From the NCBI GenBank assembly GCA_964351655.1, contig CAYGPD010000004.1, forward strand, positions 62,001 to 126,000: a DNA stretch of 64,000 nucleotides. The letters run 5' to 3'. The DNA is from Hirschia sp964351655 (GTDB lineage: Bacteria > Pseudomonadota > Alphaproteobacteria > Caulobacterales > Hyphomonadaceae). Within the stretch, counting starts at the first letter, position 1, and each line of letters begins with the position of its first letter. A program made the translations under genes and the position numbers. The notes under the pieces were generated by a model. That model was not told the origin of the DNA. It saw nothing but the letters and a program-made list of their open reading frames with translations, and searched no databases. Of the stretch, positions 40,714 through 50,316 are shown in pieces.

Positions 40714-43044
40714 TTATTCCCCCGGTTTCAAATAACGGTCGAAGAAGGCGAGGCGGGTGTTCATGAGGTGGATGCTCATGTCTGTGTCGCGTACACCGTG
40801 GCGTTCGCCTGGATAAGTCATCATCTCAAACGGTTTTCTTAGCTTTTGAAGTTCGGCGTAAACGCGAGTTGAGTTGTCGAATGTGACATTGTCATCCGCC
40901 ATGCCGTGGATCATTAACATGGGGGAATTTAGGTTCTTCAAATGCGGGAAAACCGAGGATAATTCATAGCCTTCGCTATTGTCTTGGGGCGTATCCATAT
41001 AGCGCTCTGTATAGAAGGTATCATACAAGGCCCAATCGGATACGGGCGCACCCGAGACAGAAGCTGCGAATGTGCCTTCGGGAGCTTTTAGTGTGGTCAT
41101 AAGGGCCATATAGCCACCATAAGACCAACCATTTAGACCGATGCGGTTTGCATCAATATAGGGCAGTGATTTGAGGTATTCCACGCCTTGGAGCTGGTCG
41201 ATCACTTCCACTTCACCTGTGTGACGGAAGATAACATCCTCAAACTTTTTACCGCGATTGAATGTGCCGCGATTATCAAGGCGGAAGACGACATAGCCGC
41301 GTTGTGCTGTCATGACGTCAGATAGAAGCCATTTTTTGCTAACGCGCTGGACGTGTGGGCCGCCATAGACTTCGACGATTGCTGGGTATGATTTTGATGG
41401 GTCAAAGTCATGAGGTTTGGTGATGGAGTAGTGCAGTATTTGGCCATCAGCGGCGGTGAGCGTGCCGTATTCTGGGGTGACGTGCGCATCCAAATAGGAA
41501 GCATAGGGATGCGTGTCATCGAGTTTGTTTTCTTCAACCCACGCAATGCGCTCCCCATCAGCTTTATAGAGGGCTGTTTGAGGCGGCGTGGTTGGGGATT
41601 GGAATGTGCCCACATAGCTTTGAGCGTCAGATGCCATATTGATGGACCATTGGCCGCCTGCTTTTGTTATGCGCGTGATGGCTGCGTCGGTGTCTTTGTA
41701 AGATGCGCGGTAGAGACTTGTTTCAAGAGGCGTGTCTTTGTTGGCTGTGAAATAGACATATCCATTTGTTTCATCTACGGCCTGAATAGCGTCAACGACC
41801 CACTCACCAGATGTGATTTGAGTAACTTTACTTCCATCGCTATTGTGCAGTGTGATGTGGCGATATCCGCTTTCTTCAGTGGACCAAAGGAAACGGCCAT
41901 CTGATAGCGCGCGGAAGTCAAAAGATAGATTGATCCAGTTTGGTTGCTCTTCGACATACGCTATAGAAGTGTCGCCTGTTTTTAGGTCTACGCGCAAAAG
42001 TTCGATGCGAGTTTGGTCGCGGTTGACGCGCTGCACGAAAAGCGTGTTTGGTCCGGCCCAATTTACGCGAGCAAGATATGTGTCGGGCGATGCATCAAGT
42101 TTCACTTGGACGCTTTTTCCGGTGGCGCGATTTTTCACGAAAAGATCTACAATCGCATTTGGCTCACCTGCACGCGGGTAACGTTGCTCAATGACGGTGA
42201 CATCACTGGCGGAAATGTCAAAACGAGGGATGATAGCAACGGGGCTTTCATCGACGCGGGTATATACGACGTGGGCATCATCGGGTGACCACCACGTACC
42301 TACATAGCGGCTCATTTCTTCTTGGGCGACAAATTCGGCAACGCCATAGGTGATTGCATTGGCTGGATCAGCACTTGGCGAGATTTGAGTTTCATCACCG
42401 CTTGCAAGGTCTATTGCGTAAAGTGCGCCATCGCGGATGAATGAGACTTGGCCGCCATTGGGAGAAATTTCGGCATTATATTCAAAACTTTCAGTAGCGG
42501 TGAGCTGCGTGACCTGCGGGCCGTCTTCGTGTAATTTTACGATATAGAGATCGCCGCCAATCGGGATAAGAATCTGTTCGCCCTTCGTGTCCCAGCTATA
42601 AGAGACTATGCCCGTTGTTCCGGCGATACGTTTGCGTTCGCGGAGCGCTTTTTCTTCTTCTGAAAGTTCAAAGCCTTCAGGCTCTAGCAAAGTGGAATCT
42701 ACAAGTAGGGAGGCTTTGCCGGTTGCCACATCATAGGCCCATAAATCTTGGCGTTGTTTGTCATCTTCACGTGATTGCAGAAATGTGAGCTTGGTGCCAT
42801 CCGGTGAGAAGCTTACGGAGCTTGGGGACGGACCATTTATAGATGGTGATCCGGCGAGGCGTTCAGGGGTGAGGAGTGTCATGCTTGCTGCTTCTTGGGT
42901 AAGGTTTTGCGCGACATTAGAGTTATTTGTGGCAGCTTCAATTGGGGTGGAGGAGTTTGTGGAGGATTGTCCGGTGTTTGGTATTGAAGTGCATGCAGAA
43001 GTAAGTGCGAAACTGAGCGCGATAAGAGAAACATGTTTCATCAT
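40714..43044 (-). CDS. S9-family prolyl peptidase, dipeptidyl-peptidase IV-like
   Basis: 776 residues. A signal-peptide-like N-terminus (MMKHVSLIALSFALTSAC) targets the cell envelope; the cysteine could be lipidated but the -3 residue is not ideal. The N-terminal DPPIV beta-propeller (about 70-510) has repeats such as WSPDDAHVVYTRVD and SYSWDTKGEQILIP; the C-terminal S9 hydrolase domain has catalytic Ser in GWSYGGYMALM, Asp in MIHGMADDNVTF and His in GERHGVRD. It removes X-Pro dipeptides. It diverges from a thioredoxin-like gene. A role in peptide nutrition is likely, given that M13 peptidase is also present. Confidence 0.92.
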   Translation of the reverse strand: MMKHVSLIALSFALTSACTSIPNTGQSSTNSSTPIEAATNNSNVAQNLTQEAASMTLLTPERLAGSPSINGPSPSSVSFSPDGTKLTFLQSREDDKQRQDLWAYDVATGKASLLVDSTLLEPEGFELSEEEKALRERKRIAGTTGIVSYSWDTKGEQILIPIGGDLYIVKLHEDGPQVTQLTATESFEYNAEISPNGGQVSFIRDGALYAIDLASGDETQISPSADPANAITYGVAEFVAQEEMSRYVGTWWSPDDAHVVYTRVDESPVAIIPRFDISASDVTVIEQRYPRAGEPNAIVDLFVKNRATGKSVQVKLDASPDTYLARVNWAGPNTLFVQRVNRDQTRIELLRVDLKTGDTSIAYVEEQPNWINLSFDFRALSDGRFLWSTEESGYRHITLHNSDGSKVTQITSGEWVVDAIQAVDETNGYVYFTANKDTPLETSLYRASYKDTDAAITRITKAGGQWSINMASDAQSYVGTFQSPTTPPQTALYKADGERIAWVEENKLDDTHPYASYLDAHVTPEYGTLTAADGQILHYSITKPHDFDPSKSYPAIVEVYGGPHVQRVSKKWLLSDVMTAQRGYVVFRLDNRGTFNRGKKFEDVIFRHTGEVEVIDQLQGVEYLKSLPYIDANRIGLNGWSYGGYMALMTTLKAPEGTFAASVSGAPVSDWALYDTFYTERYMDTPQDNSEGYELSSVFPHLKNLNSPMLMIHGMADDNVTFDNSTRVYAELQKLRKPFEMMTYPGERHGVRDTDMSIHLMNTRLAFFDRYLKPGE

Positions 43045-43237
43045 AGTATGAATTTGACCCCGAGATATGCTTTAATTGCGTATTTAACGGGTAATCTATC
43101 CCAAACATGGGCGCGAGCAAGCGCTGGTGCTTATTTTACTGTGATAAGGGGTGAGAACACGCATTTGTGAGGTCATGTTAATTTGCTTGCGGGGATTTTG
43201 CATGTAGCAGGTGGATAAATTATCGGAGAGAGATGAA

Positions 43238-43693
43238 ATGGCGTTTGTAAAAAAATATTGGTTCACACTTGTGATGGTCTTGGCTGTAGGTGGCTTTGTG
43301 GCGTTCAACGGTGTTGGCTTTTTTGGCAAAACAGCGTCTGAATCTGAATATGTGTATGATGGCCGTCCAGAGATATACGCTGTGACATTCTCTTCCGCAT
43401 GGTGCTCGACATGTAAAATACTCGAACCAAAACTTGCTGAAGTCGCACCCGATTTTGCCAATAAGCCCGTAAAATTTGTGAAATTGGATTTTAGCCTTGG
43501 ACAAAGCGGTGCGCCCGAAAAGACTGCGCGAGATCTTAACTTCATACCTGTTTACGAAAAATATAAGGGCGGAACAGGTTTCACGCTTCTGATTGATGCC
43601 GATACAGGGGAGATAGTGGACAGACTTACTGTGAAACTGTCCTCTGATGACATGAAGCAGGCTTTAGATATGGCGATCAAACAGGTTGTATAA
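43238..43693 (+). CDS. Membrane-anchored thioredoxin-like protein
   Basis: 151 residues: one N-terminal transmembrane helix (WFTLVMVLAVGGFVAFNGVG) and a periplasmic thioredoxin-fold domain with the active-site motif WCSTCK (about residues 57-62) and the strand VTFSSAWCSTCKILEPKLAE. The domain is compact, with the cis-Pro region replaced by FIPVYEKYKGG. GGAGAG sits about 9 bases before ATG 43238. It may serve thiol exchange in cytochrome or periplasmic protein folding; the partner is not identified. Convergent with the gene at 43704. Confidence 0.85.
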   Translation: MAFVKKYWFTLVMVLAVGGFVAFNGVGFFGKTASESEYVYDGRPEIYAVTFSSAWCSTCKILEPKLAEVAPDFANKPVKFVKLDFSLGQSGAPEKTARDLNFIPVYEKYKGGTGFTLLIDADTGEIVDRLTVKLSSDDMKQALDMAIKQVV

Positions 43694-43703
43694 AGGGTTG
43701 GGG

Positions 43704-44132
43704 TTATACTCTTGCCCATGCAAGCTGTGATCTAAAGTAATCTATAATTGCTCTTCTGTGCTTGATGATCAAACGTATCGTGAGATTGGCACCATAAAGG
43801 ATGCCATAGAAGAGTAAGCCTATGAATAGACCATGGGCGAGGCTTTTTAAAACCGCCATGTTCGTTTTTACAATAACAACCTGATTTTGACTTTGTGTCT
43901 CGACTTCCACTTCGGTGAGGTGTTTTTGAAGCCATAAGGGAATGCGTGTTTTGATGTTGCACCCAAATTCATTGACGCAATTGGGCTGAATATCTGGCGG
44001 CATGTAATATTGAGGTTGGACTTTTACAGATTGGTAGGCTGCTGGTGACCCTTTATTGAACCATGTAATTCCGGCGGCTATGACAGCGAGTGTAATGCTT
44101 ATCGCAATTATGAGTTTTTGAATGCGAGACAT
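43704..44132 (-). CDS. Predicted two-span membrane protein of unknown function
   Basis: 142 residues with hydrophobic segments at about 6-26 (LIIAISITLAVIAAGITWF) and 97-121 (LAHGLFIGLLFYGILYGAN), leaving a 70-residue periplasmic loop containing two cysteines in CVNEFGC. The C-terminal tail is basic (KHRRAIIDYFRSQLA). I recognise no family. The gene is convergent with the thioredoxin-like gene, only 10 bp between stops; the cysteine pair in the loop would make a possible thioredoxin partner, but this is only proximity. Start from ATG 44132; no strong ribosome site. Confidence 0.65.
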   Translation of the reverse strand: MSRIQKLIIAISITLAVIAAGITWFNKGSPAAYQSVKVQPQYYMPPDIQPNCVNEFGCNIKTRIPLWLQKHLTEVEVETQSQNQVVIVKTNMAVLKSLAHGLFIGLLFYGILYGANLTIRLIIKHRRAIIDYFRSQLAWARV

Positions 44133-44364
44133 TAAAATGCGAGCCTAGTTTTTAAAATGAAATCAAGTATTAGATCGTGCGATTACATATGCTCGAATGT
44201 GTTTTACATGTCGTTAAAAAGGTATGGGAGAGTTTTGGTTAACGGAGATTTTTAAGGGGATTTTTGAAATATTGTTTCTGTAAGCCTCCACTTGCTTTCC
44301 GCGCTCATTTCCGGCATTAACTCTGGTCTCAATTCATCCCCGATTAGAAGAGTTATCAGCGCAC

Positions 44365-46029
44365 ATGGCTATTAAATACGTTTACCAGCTTCAAGGTTTG
44401 TCCAAGACTTATCCAGGTGGCAAAAAAGTATTTGAAAACATTCACCTATCATTTTTGCCAGACGCGAAAATCGGTGTTGTGGGTTCCAACGGTGCGGGTA
44501 AATCAACGCTGATGCGCATTATGGCGGGCGTTGATAAAGACTTTGGCGGTGAAGCGCGCGCTGCTGAAGGTGCGAAAATCGGCTATCTTCCGCAGGAACC
44601 GCAACTTACGAATGGTGATACCGTTTGGGAAAACATCATTGTTGGATGTCCTGAAAAAGAAGCTTTCGACAAGTTCAATGAAATCTCCATGAAAATGGCT
44701 GAGGAATACTCAGACGAATTGATGGAAGAGATGACGGTTCTACAAGAACAAGTGGACCAGATGGATGCTTGGGATATTGATTCCAAGATTGAGATGGCGA
44801 TGAATGCGCTTTGTTGTCCGCCACGCGATGCATTGGTTGCGCCGCTATCTGGGGGTGAAAAGCGCCGTGTTGCGATCTGTCAATTGCTGCTGTCTAAGCC
44901 TGATATGCTATTGATGGATGAGCCGACCAACCACCTTGATGCCGCGACCGTTGATTGGCTGCAAAACTATCTGATGAATTTCCCTGGCTGTGTGATCCTC
45001 GTGACGCACGACCGTTATTTCCTTGACCAGATTACGACATGGATGTTGGAGCTAGATCGCGGCCAAGGAATTCCATATGAAGGCAATTACTCTCGTTGGA
45101 TTGAGCAAAAAGCTAAACGTATGGAGCAAGAGGCACGTGAAGAAGCGGGTCGTAAACGTACGTTGAATAAAGAGCTTGAGTGGGTGCGTTCATCTCCAAA
45201 AGCGCGTCAGGCTAAATCCAAAGCACGTATGTCTGCTTATAATGAAAAAGCATCAGCAGCGGAAAAAGAGAAAATTACAACAGCTCAAATTCGTATCCCA
45301 CCCGGTGAGCGTTTGGGAAGTGTTGTTGTGGAGGCTGAGGGTCTGCACAAAGGCTATGGCGACCGTCTGCTAATTAAGGACTTGAGCTTCCGCCTACCGC
45401 CGGGTGGTATCGTGGGTGTTATCGGTCCAAACGGTGCAGGTAAAACGACATTGTTTAAAATGATCACTGGTAAAGAAGGGCCGGACAAGGGAACTTTCAA
45501 GGTCGGTGATACTGTACAGATGGGTTATATTGATCAATCGCGTGACAGCTTGAATGACGAGAACAATGTCTGGCAGGAAATTTCTGATGGTCTAGACTAT
45601 ATTGATATTGGCGGAGTGCCGATGGCATCGCGTGCGTATGTGTCTGCCTTTAACTTCCGCAAAACGGATCAGTCTAAGATTGTAGGAAAGTTATCGGGTG
45701 GTGAGCGTAACCGTGTTCACCTCGCGAAAATGCTTAAAGAGGGTGGAAACCTGCTTCTCCTCGATGAGCCGACAAACGACCTTGATGTGGAAACATTGCA
45801 AGCGCTTGAGGCAGGTCTGGATGACTTCCCTGGGTGTGCTGTTATCATCTCGCACGATCGCTGGTTCCTTGACCGCATGTGTACGCACATTCTTGCGTTT
45901 GAAGGTAATAGCCATGTGGAGTGGTTTGAGGGTGATTTTTCATCCTACCTTGAAGACAAGAAGAAACGCTTGGGTGAAGAGGGGGCTGCTCCTAAACGTC
46001 CAACCTTCCAGAAATTTAGCCGCGATTAG
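44365..46029 (+). CDS. ettA: Energy-dependent translational throttle protein EttA
   Basis: 554-residue soluble ABC-F ATPase that binds the ribosomal E-site and couples elongation to the ATP/ADP ratio. Two ABC cassettes are present: Walker A GSNGAGKST and signature LSGGEKRR in the first, GPNGAGKTT and LSGGERNR in the second, with Walker B LLMDEPTNHLDA and LLLDEPTNDLDV. Between them is the interdomain linker rich in Arg/Lys/Glu (KAKRMEQEAREEAGRKRTLN) and an arm. Length equals E. coli EttA. No membrane segment, so not a transporter. A terminator follows. Confidence 0.95.
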   Translation: MAIKYVYQLQGLSKTYPGGKKVFENIHLSFLPDAKIGVVGSNGAGKSTLMRIMAGVDKDFGGEARAAEGAKIGYLPQEPQLTNGDTVWENIIVGCPEKEAFDKFNEISMKMAEEYSDELMEEMTVLQEQVDQMDAWDIDSKIEMAMNALCCPPRDALVAPLSGGEKRRVAICQLLLSKPDMLLMDEPTNHLDAATVDWLQNYLMNFPGCVILVTHDRYFLDQITTWMLELDRGQGIPYEGNYSRWIEQKAKRMEQEAREEAGRKRTLNKELEWVRSSPKARQAKSKARMSAYNEKASAAEKEKITTAQIRIPPGERLGSVVVEAEGLHKGYGDRLLIKDLSFRLPPGGIVGVIGPNGAGKTTLFKMITGKEGPDKGTFKVGDTVQMGYIDQSRDSLNDENNVWQEISDGLDYIDIGGVPMASRAYVSAFNFRKTDQSKIVGKLSGGERNRVHLAKMLKEGGNLLLLDEPTNDLDVETLQALEAGLDDFPGCAVIISHDRWFLDRMCTHILAFEGNSHVEWFEGDFSSYLEDKKKRLGEEGAAPKRPTFQKFSRD

Positions 46030-46051
46030 ATTGCTGCTTTGAAATTTGAAT

Positions 46052-46086
46052 AAAAGGGGATGTGAGCTTGGCTTACATCCCCTTTT
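46052..46086. terminator. Rho-independent terminator after ettA
   Basis: Perfect 12-bp stem AAAAGGGGATGT/ACATCCCCTTTT with an 11-base loop and further T's; it also serves the convergent gene at 46087. Confidence 0.9.
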
Positions 46087-46572
46087 TTAATCAATTAATA
46101 TATTGTCTGATGTGGCAATTTTGGGTGCGAGTGGGCTATCTTTTGCGGCCCAACTCGTTACTTCTCCACTGGCGACGGTTGCGATGGCTTTCCATTGGTC
46201 ATCAATATATTGCAAAATATATGTTTGTTCCCAGCCAACAATTGCGTCGCCATCTTTATTGAAACTGGTGTCTCGCGTTCTGACGCTAAGCGTATCTGGG
46301 GCGATCTTGAAGATTTCTGAGACAATTTTCTGCACAGTTGTAATACCAACCGATTTGCCAAATTCACCCATAGTTTCAAGGCCTTCTTCAAAGGCCTTAA
46401 TATCTGTGAATGCAAGACTTTTTCTGTTGGATGTCACCAGGCAGGGGAGCGCCCACATTTTAGAGACTTTTTTAAAGTCATATTTGGAGAAGGCATCAGC
46501 ATATGCGTTGAAATAGTTTTGAATGTCGTTTTTTAATTTGCCCGAATTAAGGGAGGTTGCGGGGTCGGTCAT
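46087..46572 (-). CDS. NTF2-like (SnoaL-type) small protein
   Basis: 161 residues, no signal peptide. The region DIQNYFNAYADAFSKYDFKK and WALPCLVTSNRKSLAFTDIK followed by strand-rich SVRTRDTSFNKDG and YILQYIDDQWKAIATV matches the NTF2-like/SnoaL cone fold. It follows the Kef-type antiporter gene by 4 bases on the same strand, so it is likely co-transcribed and may be an accessory protein; nothing more specific can be said. Similar proteins include isomerases, hydrolases and non-catalytic dimers. Confidence 0.72.
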   Translation of the reverse strand: MTDPATSLNSGKLKNDIQNYFNAYADAFSKYDFKKVSKMWALPCLVTSNRKSLAFTDIKAFEEGLETMGEFGKSVGITTVQKIVSEIFKIAPDTLSVRTRDTSFNKDGDAIVGWEQTYILQYIDDQWKAIATVASGEVTSWAAKDSPLAPKIATSDNILID

Positions 46573-46576
46573 TGTT

Positions 46577-48325
46577 TTAGCTGACTTTTACTTCTTGTGT
46601 TGCAAGTTGATATTCTTTGTCCCTCTCATGCGCGATCAGACCGCGACATGTTTCCCCGTCATACCCAAATTCTCTTAGAGTGCGTGATGCAAGCTGTAGA
46701 CCTGCTTCAATAGCTTCAGGAACTACAAAATTTGCACCAGCATTATATAGTTCACGTGCGTGGATGGCGTCTTTAGCACGAACGATGATCGGAATATCCG
46801 ACCGTAGCTGGCGTGCTGCTCTTACCATGGATTCTACCGAACCGGCGTCATCGAGTGTGAGTACGGTCATTGCTGCACCCATAATTCCCGCTTTTTCTAG
46901 TATCTCTTTGCGAGATGCATCTCCCAAATACACGGGCCATCCTTCTTTACGAAGGGCGTTTACGCGATGAGGTCTGTTCTCCAAAGATACAAATTCTGTC
47001 TTCTCTGATTTGAGAATGTGGCCAACAGTTTGACCCACTCGGCCAAACCCCACAATGATAACATGCCCCTCAAGGGTTGAATAATCACTAAGAGGTTCTG
47101 CACTTTCTGGTATTTGTTTATCAAACCGTTTAGCAAAAAGTTGACCTAACGTTGAAAATGCGGGCACTATCATCATAGAAATGCTTGCAATTGCAGTCAC
47201 AATAGTTGCGTCATTTTGGGAGATGACATTGCCGGATAAACCAGCAGCCAAAACGACAAATGCAAACTCTCCAGCAGGGGCGAGTAGAAATGCTGCTTCA
47301 AGGGCGGTAGACATTTTTCCTGTAAAAAGGCGGCATGCTATAACAGCTATTGCAAGCTTTATCGAAAGAAGGCCGATAAGGCCCAGCAGGATTATAGGAA
47401 ATTGATTCCATATTGCGTGTAGGTCTAGCGCCATGCCAATGGTCATGAAAAATAGGCCTAGTAGCAAGCTTTTGAAAGGCTCAAGATCCACTTCTGTTTG
47501 GTGTTTAAACTCGGTCTCACCCAGCATAAGACCTGCCAGCAAAGCACCCAGAGCCAGCGATAAGCCGGCACTTGCAGTTAGGACTGCCGCTCCAACAACG
47601 GTAAGCAGCGTTGTTGCAATTAGAAAATCACGTCCGCCAGTATTTGCAGCGAGTCTGAAAAGTGGACGTAGTAAGAAATGTCCGATGAACAAAATAACTA
47701 CAATTGCGGATATACCGTTGAAGACAGCTTGAAAAATGGCTCCTGACAAATTGGGGGCTGCAGATTGCGAAAGAAAGCCAGCCAATATGAGGATAGGTGC
47801 GACGAGAATGTCTTGAAAAAGCAGTACACTAAATCCTGTGCGTCCTGCGGGCGTGGCAGCGCGATGCTCACTAATAAGGATTTGCATAACGATCGCTGTA
47901 GATGAGAGGGCTAGCGCAAGGCCTATCAAAGTAGCTGCTGGAGCCGTTAATCCTAACATGTATGCGGCGATAGCGAGCACAATGGCGCTTATGCCGGATT
48001 GTAGACCTCCAGCGCCAAAAACCAATTTGCGCATGGCCCATAATTTTTCAAATGATAATTCTAAACCAATTAAGAAAAGTAAGAAGAGAACCCCAAGTTC
48101 AGCGAAGGGTTCTGCAGCTTTTGACTCGCTCATCGTCACATATTCGAGCATTGGCCAATGGTGTGTGAGCGCGCCCATGCCCATTGGACCAAGCGCAATG
48201 CCCGCTAATATGAAACCAAGCACAGCGGGAACACGTAGGTATCTTAAAATCGGTACAACAAGACCGGCCGCAAAGAGAAAAACAATCACATCTTTGATTA
48301 GAATGTCTTGTCCGGCATGTACCAT
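46577..48325 (-). CDS. Kef-type monovalent cation:proton antiporter (CPA2) with TrkA-N domain
   Basis: 582 residues. About twelve hydrophobic helices (residues 10-390) carry CPA2 marks such as LGFILAGIALGPMGMGAL, LFQDILVAPILILAGF and FFMTIGMALDLHAIWN. A C-terminal Rossmann domain (about 410-540) begins HVIIVGFGRVGQTVGHIL, a TrkA-N/RCK nucleotide-binding fold, and resembles KefB/KefC. These export K+ or Na+ in exchange for H+ in response to stress. No glutathione-gating or KefF partner is adjacent, so gating is unclear. Its partner NTF2-like gene follows on the same strand. Confidence 0.9.
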   Translation of the reverse strand: MVHAGQDILIKDVIVFLFAAGLVVPILRYLRVPAVLGFILAGIALGPMGMGALTHHWPMLEYVTMSESKAAEPFAELGVLFLLFLIGLELSFEKLWAMRKLVFGAGGLQSGISAIVLAIAAYMLGLTAPAATLIGLALALSSTAIVMQILISEHRAATPAGRTGFSVLLFQDILVAPILILAGFLSQSAAPNLSGAIFQAVFNGISAIVVILFIGHFLLRPLFRLAANTGGRDFLIATTLLTVVGAAVLTASAGLSLALGALLAGLMLGETEFKHQTEVDLEPFKSLLLGLFFMTIGMALDLHAIWNQFPIILLGLIGLLSIKLAIAVIACRLFTGKMSTALEAAFLLAPAGEFAFVVLAAGLSGNVISQNDATIVTAIASISMMIVPAFSTLGQLFAKRFDKQIPESAEPLSDYSTLEGHVIIVGFGRVGQTVGHILKSEKTEFVSLENRPHRVNALRKEGWPVYLGDASRKEILEKAGIMGAAMTVLTLDDAGSVESMVRAARQLRSDIPIIVRAKDAIHARELYNAGANFVVPEAIEAGLQLASRTLREFGYDGETCRGLIAHERDKEYQLATQEVKVS

Positions 48326-48694
48326 ATTATATTCATCTCCATTGATGCCGTAGGTTGTTGCGATGTGTTAGAAATAGAATTTCAGTCGCATTTGAAGTGG
48401 AAAGCAAGCACGATTTTGGTCTTGAGCGTGATGACATCTTAATTGGACGCTGTCGCGCGTATTTTAGTCATGATGTCCCGCAAAATAAGCGTTCAATTTT
48501 CTAAAGTTGCAAAAAAATACTCACACAATCAAAGTTAGATAGTTGGCGTAAATTTTTCAAATGAAGCGAAAATTATGGGTTGGATGCCGTAAAGTATGTT
48601 GAATTTTACGAATTGGTTAGCTCTATATTAGGGCAATTTTACTATAGTGCCGTCTTGAGAGTGCCAGATTGGCGTTTGCTTTGGGGCAAGTTTG
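48326..48694. other. 369-bp gap upstream of the tandem-receiver gene
   Basis: AT-rich non-coding DNA between the divergent antiporter gene and the response-regulator gene. I see no credible frame with a ribosome site, no strong hairpin and no recognised operator. Promoters for both genes must lie here. Confidence 0.5.
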
Positions 48695-49552
48695 ATGCAA
48701 GCAATTAAGTGTCTATTATTAGAAGATAGCGCGACGCAAGCCAAGATCATGTCGTCCATATTAGGGCAGGCAGGTTTTGAGTGCATGATTGCGTTGTCCG
48801 TTCGGGAGTATAAAGGCAAGCCAGAATTATTTGACGCTACTTTTGATCTTGTTCTGATTGATATTAATTATGGTGGTGTTTCTGGACTTGAGCTGATTGA
48901 TGACGTTCGTAAGCGTTGGCCTCAAGCTGTAATCGGCGTTATGACGGCTGATTCTACAGATAATTACAGTGGTTTAGTGCAGGCGCGAGAGCGCGGTGTT
49001 AAGATCGTGTTGAGAAAGCCGTTTGGATTAGAGGAAGCTCGATCAGTAGCATCTGATGTTGTATCTATTCGTGCTAGTGGCGTTGCGCGTCTACATGTTG
49101 TTGTGATTGATGACAGTAGGACATGCGGTAAGGTAGCAGCAGGTGTACTGCGCCCAAGCGGATATAAAGTTACGGTTTTTGATAATGCTCAAGATGCGAT
49201 AGAGCGTTTGAGTTATGATCAGGTCAATGTCGTGATAACGGATTTGTTCATGCCGGGTACTGATGGGCATGAAGTAATAAAGCTGGTGAGAGATGTCTGG
49301 CCGCATGTTGCTCTTGTTGCGATGACTGGAGGCACTGATGGATCTGACATTGCAGGGCGTGAGTTAAAAACTGCACGTGGACATGGAGCAAATGCTTTGC
49401 TCTTTAAGCCATATGGGGCCGAAGAAATGTTATCTGCTGTTCGGCATGCGTTAGAAGAGCAGAGCGAGATAAATGGAGATGGGCCTGTGTCTGTCCCAGC
49501 TCGCAAGATAGCGTCTGGTGGAAATCGCAATAGCGTGTATCTGGATGTTTAA
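48695..49552 (+). CDS. Response regulator with two receiver domains and no output domain
   Basis: 285 residues made of two CheY-like receivers (about 5-120 and 135-255). First: CLLLEDSATQAKIM, phospho-aspartate in DLVLIDINYGG, Thr in VMTADS and Lys in LRKPFG. Second: VVVIDDSRTCGKV, Asp in VVITDLFMPG, Thr in AMTGGT and Lys in LFKPYG. Both thus retain all phosphorylation residues. The C-terminal 30 residues look unstructured. Tandem receivers can act as phosphate sinks or couple two kinases; none is encoded next to it. ATG 48695 is used; a TTG one codon before is part of the same frame. Confidence 0.86.
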   Translation: MQAIKCLLLEDSATQAKIMSSILGQAGFECMIALSVREYKGKPELFDATFDLVLIDINYGGVSGLELIDDVRKRWPQAVIGVMTADSTDNYSGLVQARERGVKIVLRKPFGLEEARSVASDVVSIRASGVARLHVVVIDDSRTCGKVAAGVLRPSGYKVTVFDNAQDAIERLSYDQVNVVITDLFMPGTDGHEVIKLVRDVWPHVALVAMTGGTDGSDIAGRELKTARGHGANALLFKPYGAEEMLSAVRHALEEQSEINGDGPVSVPARKIASGGNRNSVYLDV

Positions 49553-49562
49553 AATACAATAA

Positions 49563-49589
49563 AGCCCCAAGACATTATGTCTCGGGGCT
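49563..49589. terminator. Terminator between response regulator and mlaC
   Basis: AGCCCCaAGAC/GTCTcGGGGCT, an 11-position stem with one mismatch and a 5-base loop, lying in the 62-bp gap between convergent genes. Confidence 0.75.
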
Positions 49590-49614
49590 ATAAATTGATT
49601 TCAAGGCAAGAGAA

Positions 49615-50280
49615 TTAGTTCAAGTTTAGGCTTGATCCACCAGAAGCGTTATCTTTTTCTGCATTCAGCTTCTCAGTCATTTCATTGATACGTGAAATGA
49701 GGGCTTCTACACTACCGTTTGATCGGTCGAGCAAAGACACAAACTGAGCTTGCTGCTCTTGAGCTAGCCAGATTTGGCTTCCTTCAATATTCAAGGCGAC
49801 ATCTAGTACACTGTAGGTATCGGCCCCTTTTTCTTGGCGGACGCGCCATTCAACATTGAATTTTTTGCCTGAGCTTGGTGCTAGGATGCGTGTTTTTACG
49901 ACTGAGTCACCAGGACGTAAATCTACTGAGCCGACAACTTCAATTTCCTCGCCGCGAAAACGGTCCAATTGAACTTCGTAGACTGCAAGCGCGTATGTAA
50001 TGAAGGCTTTTGAATACGCTTTGAATTCGGCGTCAGTGAACTGTCTACCATAACGTCCAACTGCAAATCGTGCGACTTTATCCATATCTGCAAATGTGTT
50101 CATATAGCTGTTGAACTGTGCTGTACGGTCTTCTCGGGTCAAAGAGGGTTGGTTTAGTGTGTGTAGAACAATATTTGCATTCTTTTCGACATATGCTTCA
50201 GCTTTCTGGTCTGCAAAAGCTGCGCCTGCTATAAAAGTGCTGGCGAGTGCGAGAGTGGTAATCTTTTTAAGAATAGACAT
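49615..50280 (-). CDS. mlaC: Periplasmic phospholipid-binding protein MlaC
   Basis: 221 residues with a signal peptide (TTLALASTFIAGAAFADQ) and the Ttg2/MlaC fold: REDRTAQFNSYMNTFADMDK, FAVGRYGRQFTDAEFKAYSK, then EWRVRQEKGADTYSVLDVAL and the QQAQFVSLLDRSNGSVEALI helix. MlaC ferries phospholipid between the outer-membrane MlaA complex and the inner-membrane MlaFEDB. The mlaA gene lies 36 bp upstream on the same strand, supporting an mlaA-mlaC operon. The inner-membrane components are not in this window. ATG 50280 has GGAG-like bases just upstream (GAGGGC). Confidence 0.9.
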   Translation of the reverse strand: MSILKKITTLALASTFIAGAAFADQKAEAYVEKNANIVLHTLNQPSLTREDRTAQFNSYMNTFADMDKVARFAVGRYGRQFTDAEFKAYSKAFITYALAVYEVQLDRFRGEEIEVVGSVDLRPGDSVVKTRILAPSSGKKFNVEWRVRQEKGADTYSVLDVALNIEGSQIWLAQEQQAQFVSLLDRSNGSVEALISRINEMTEKLNAEKDNASGGSSLNLN

Positions 50281-50316
50281 GGAAGCCCTCCTAGAGGCCC
50301 TTAACAGTTTGTATCG

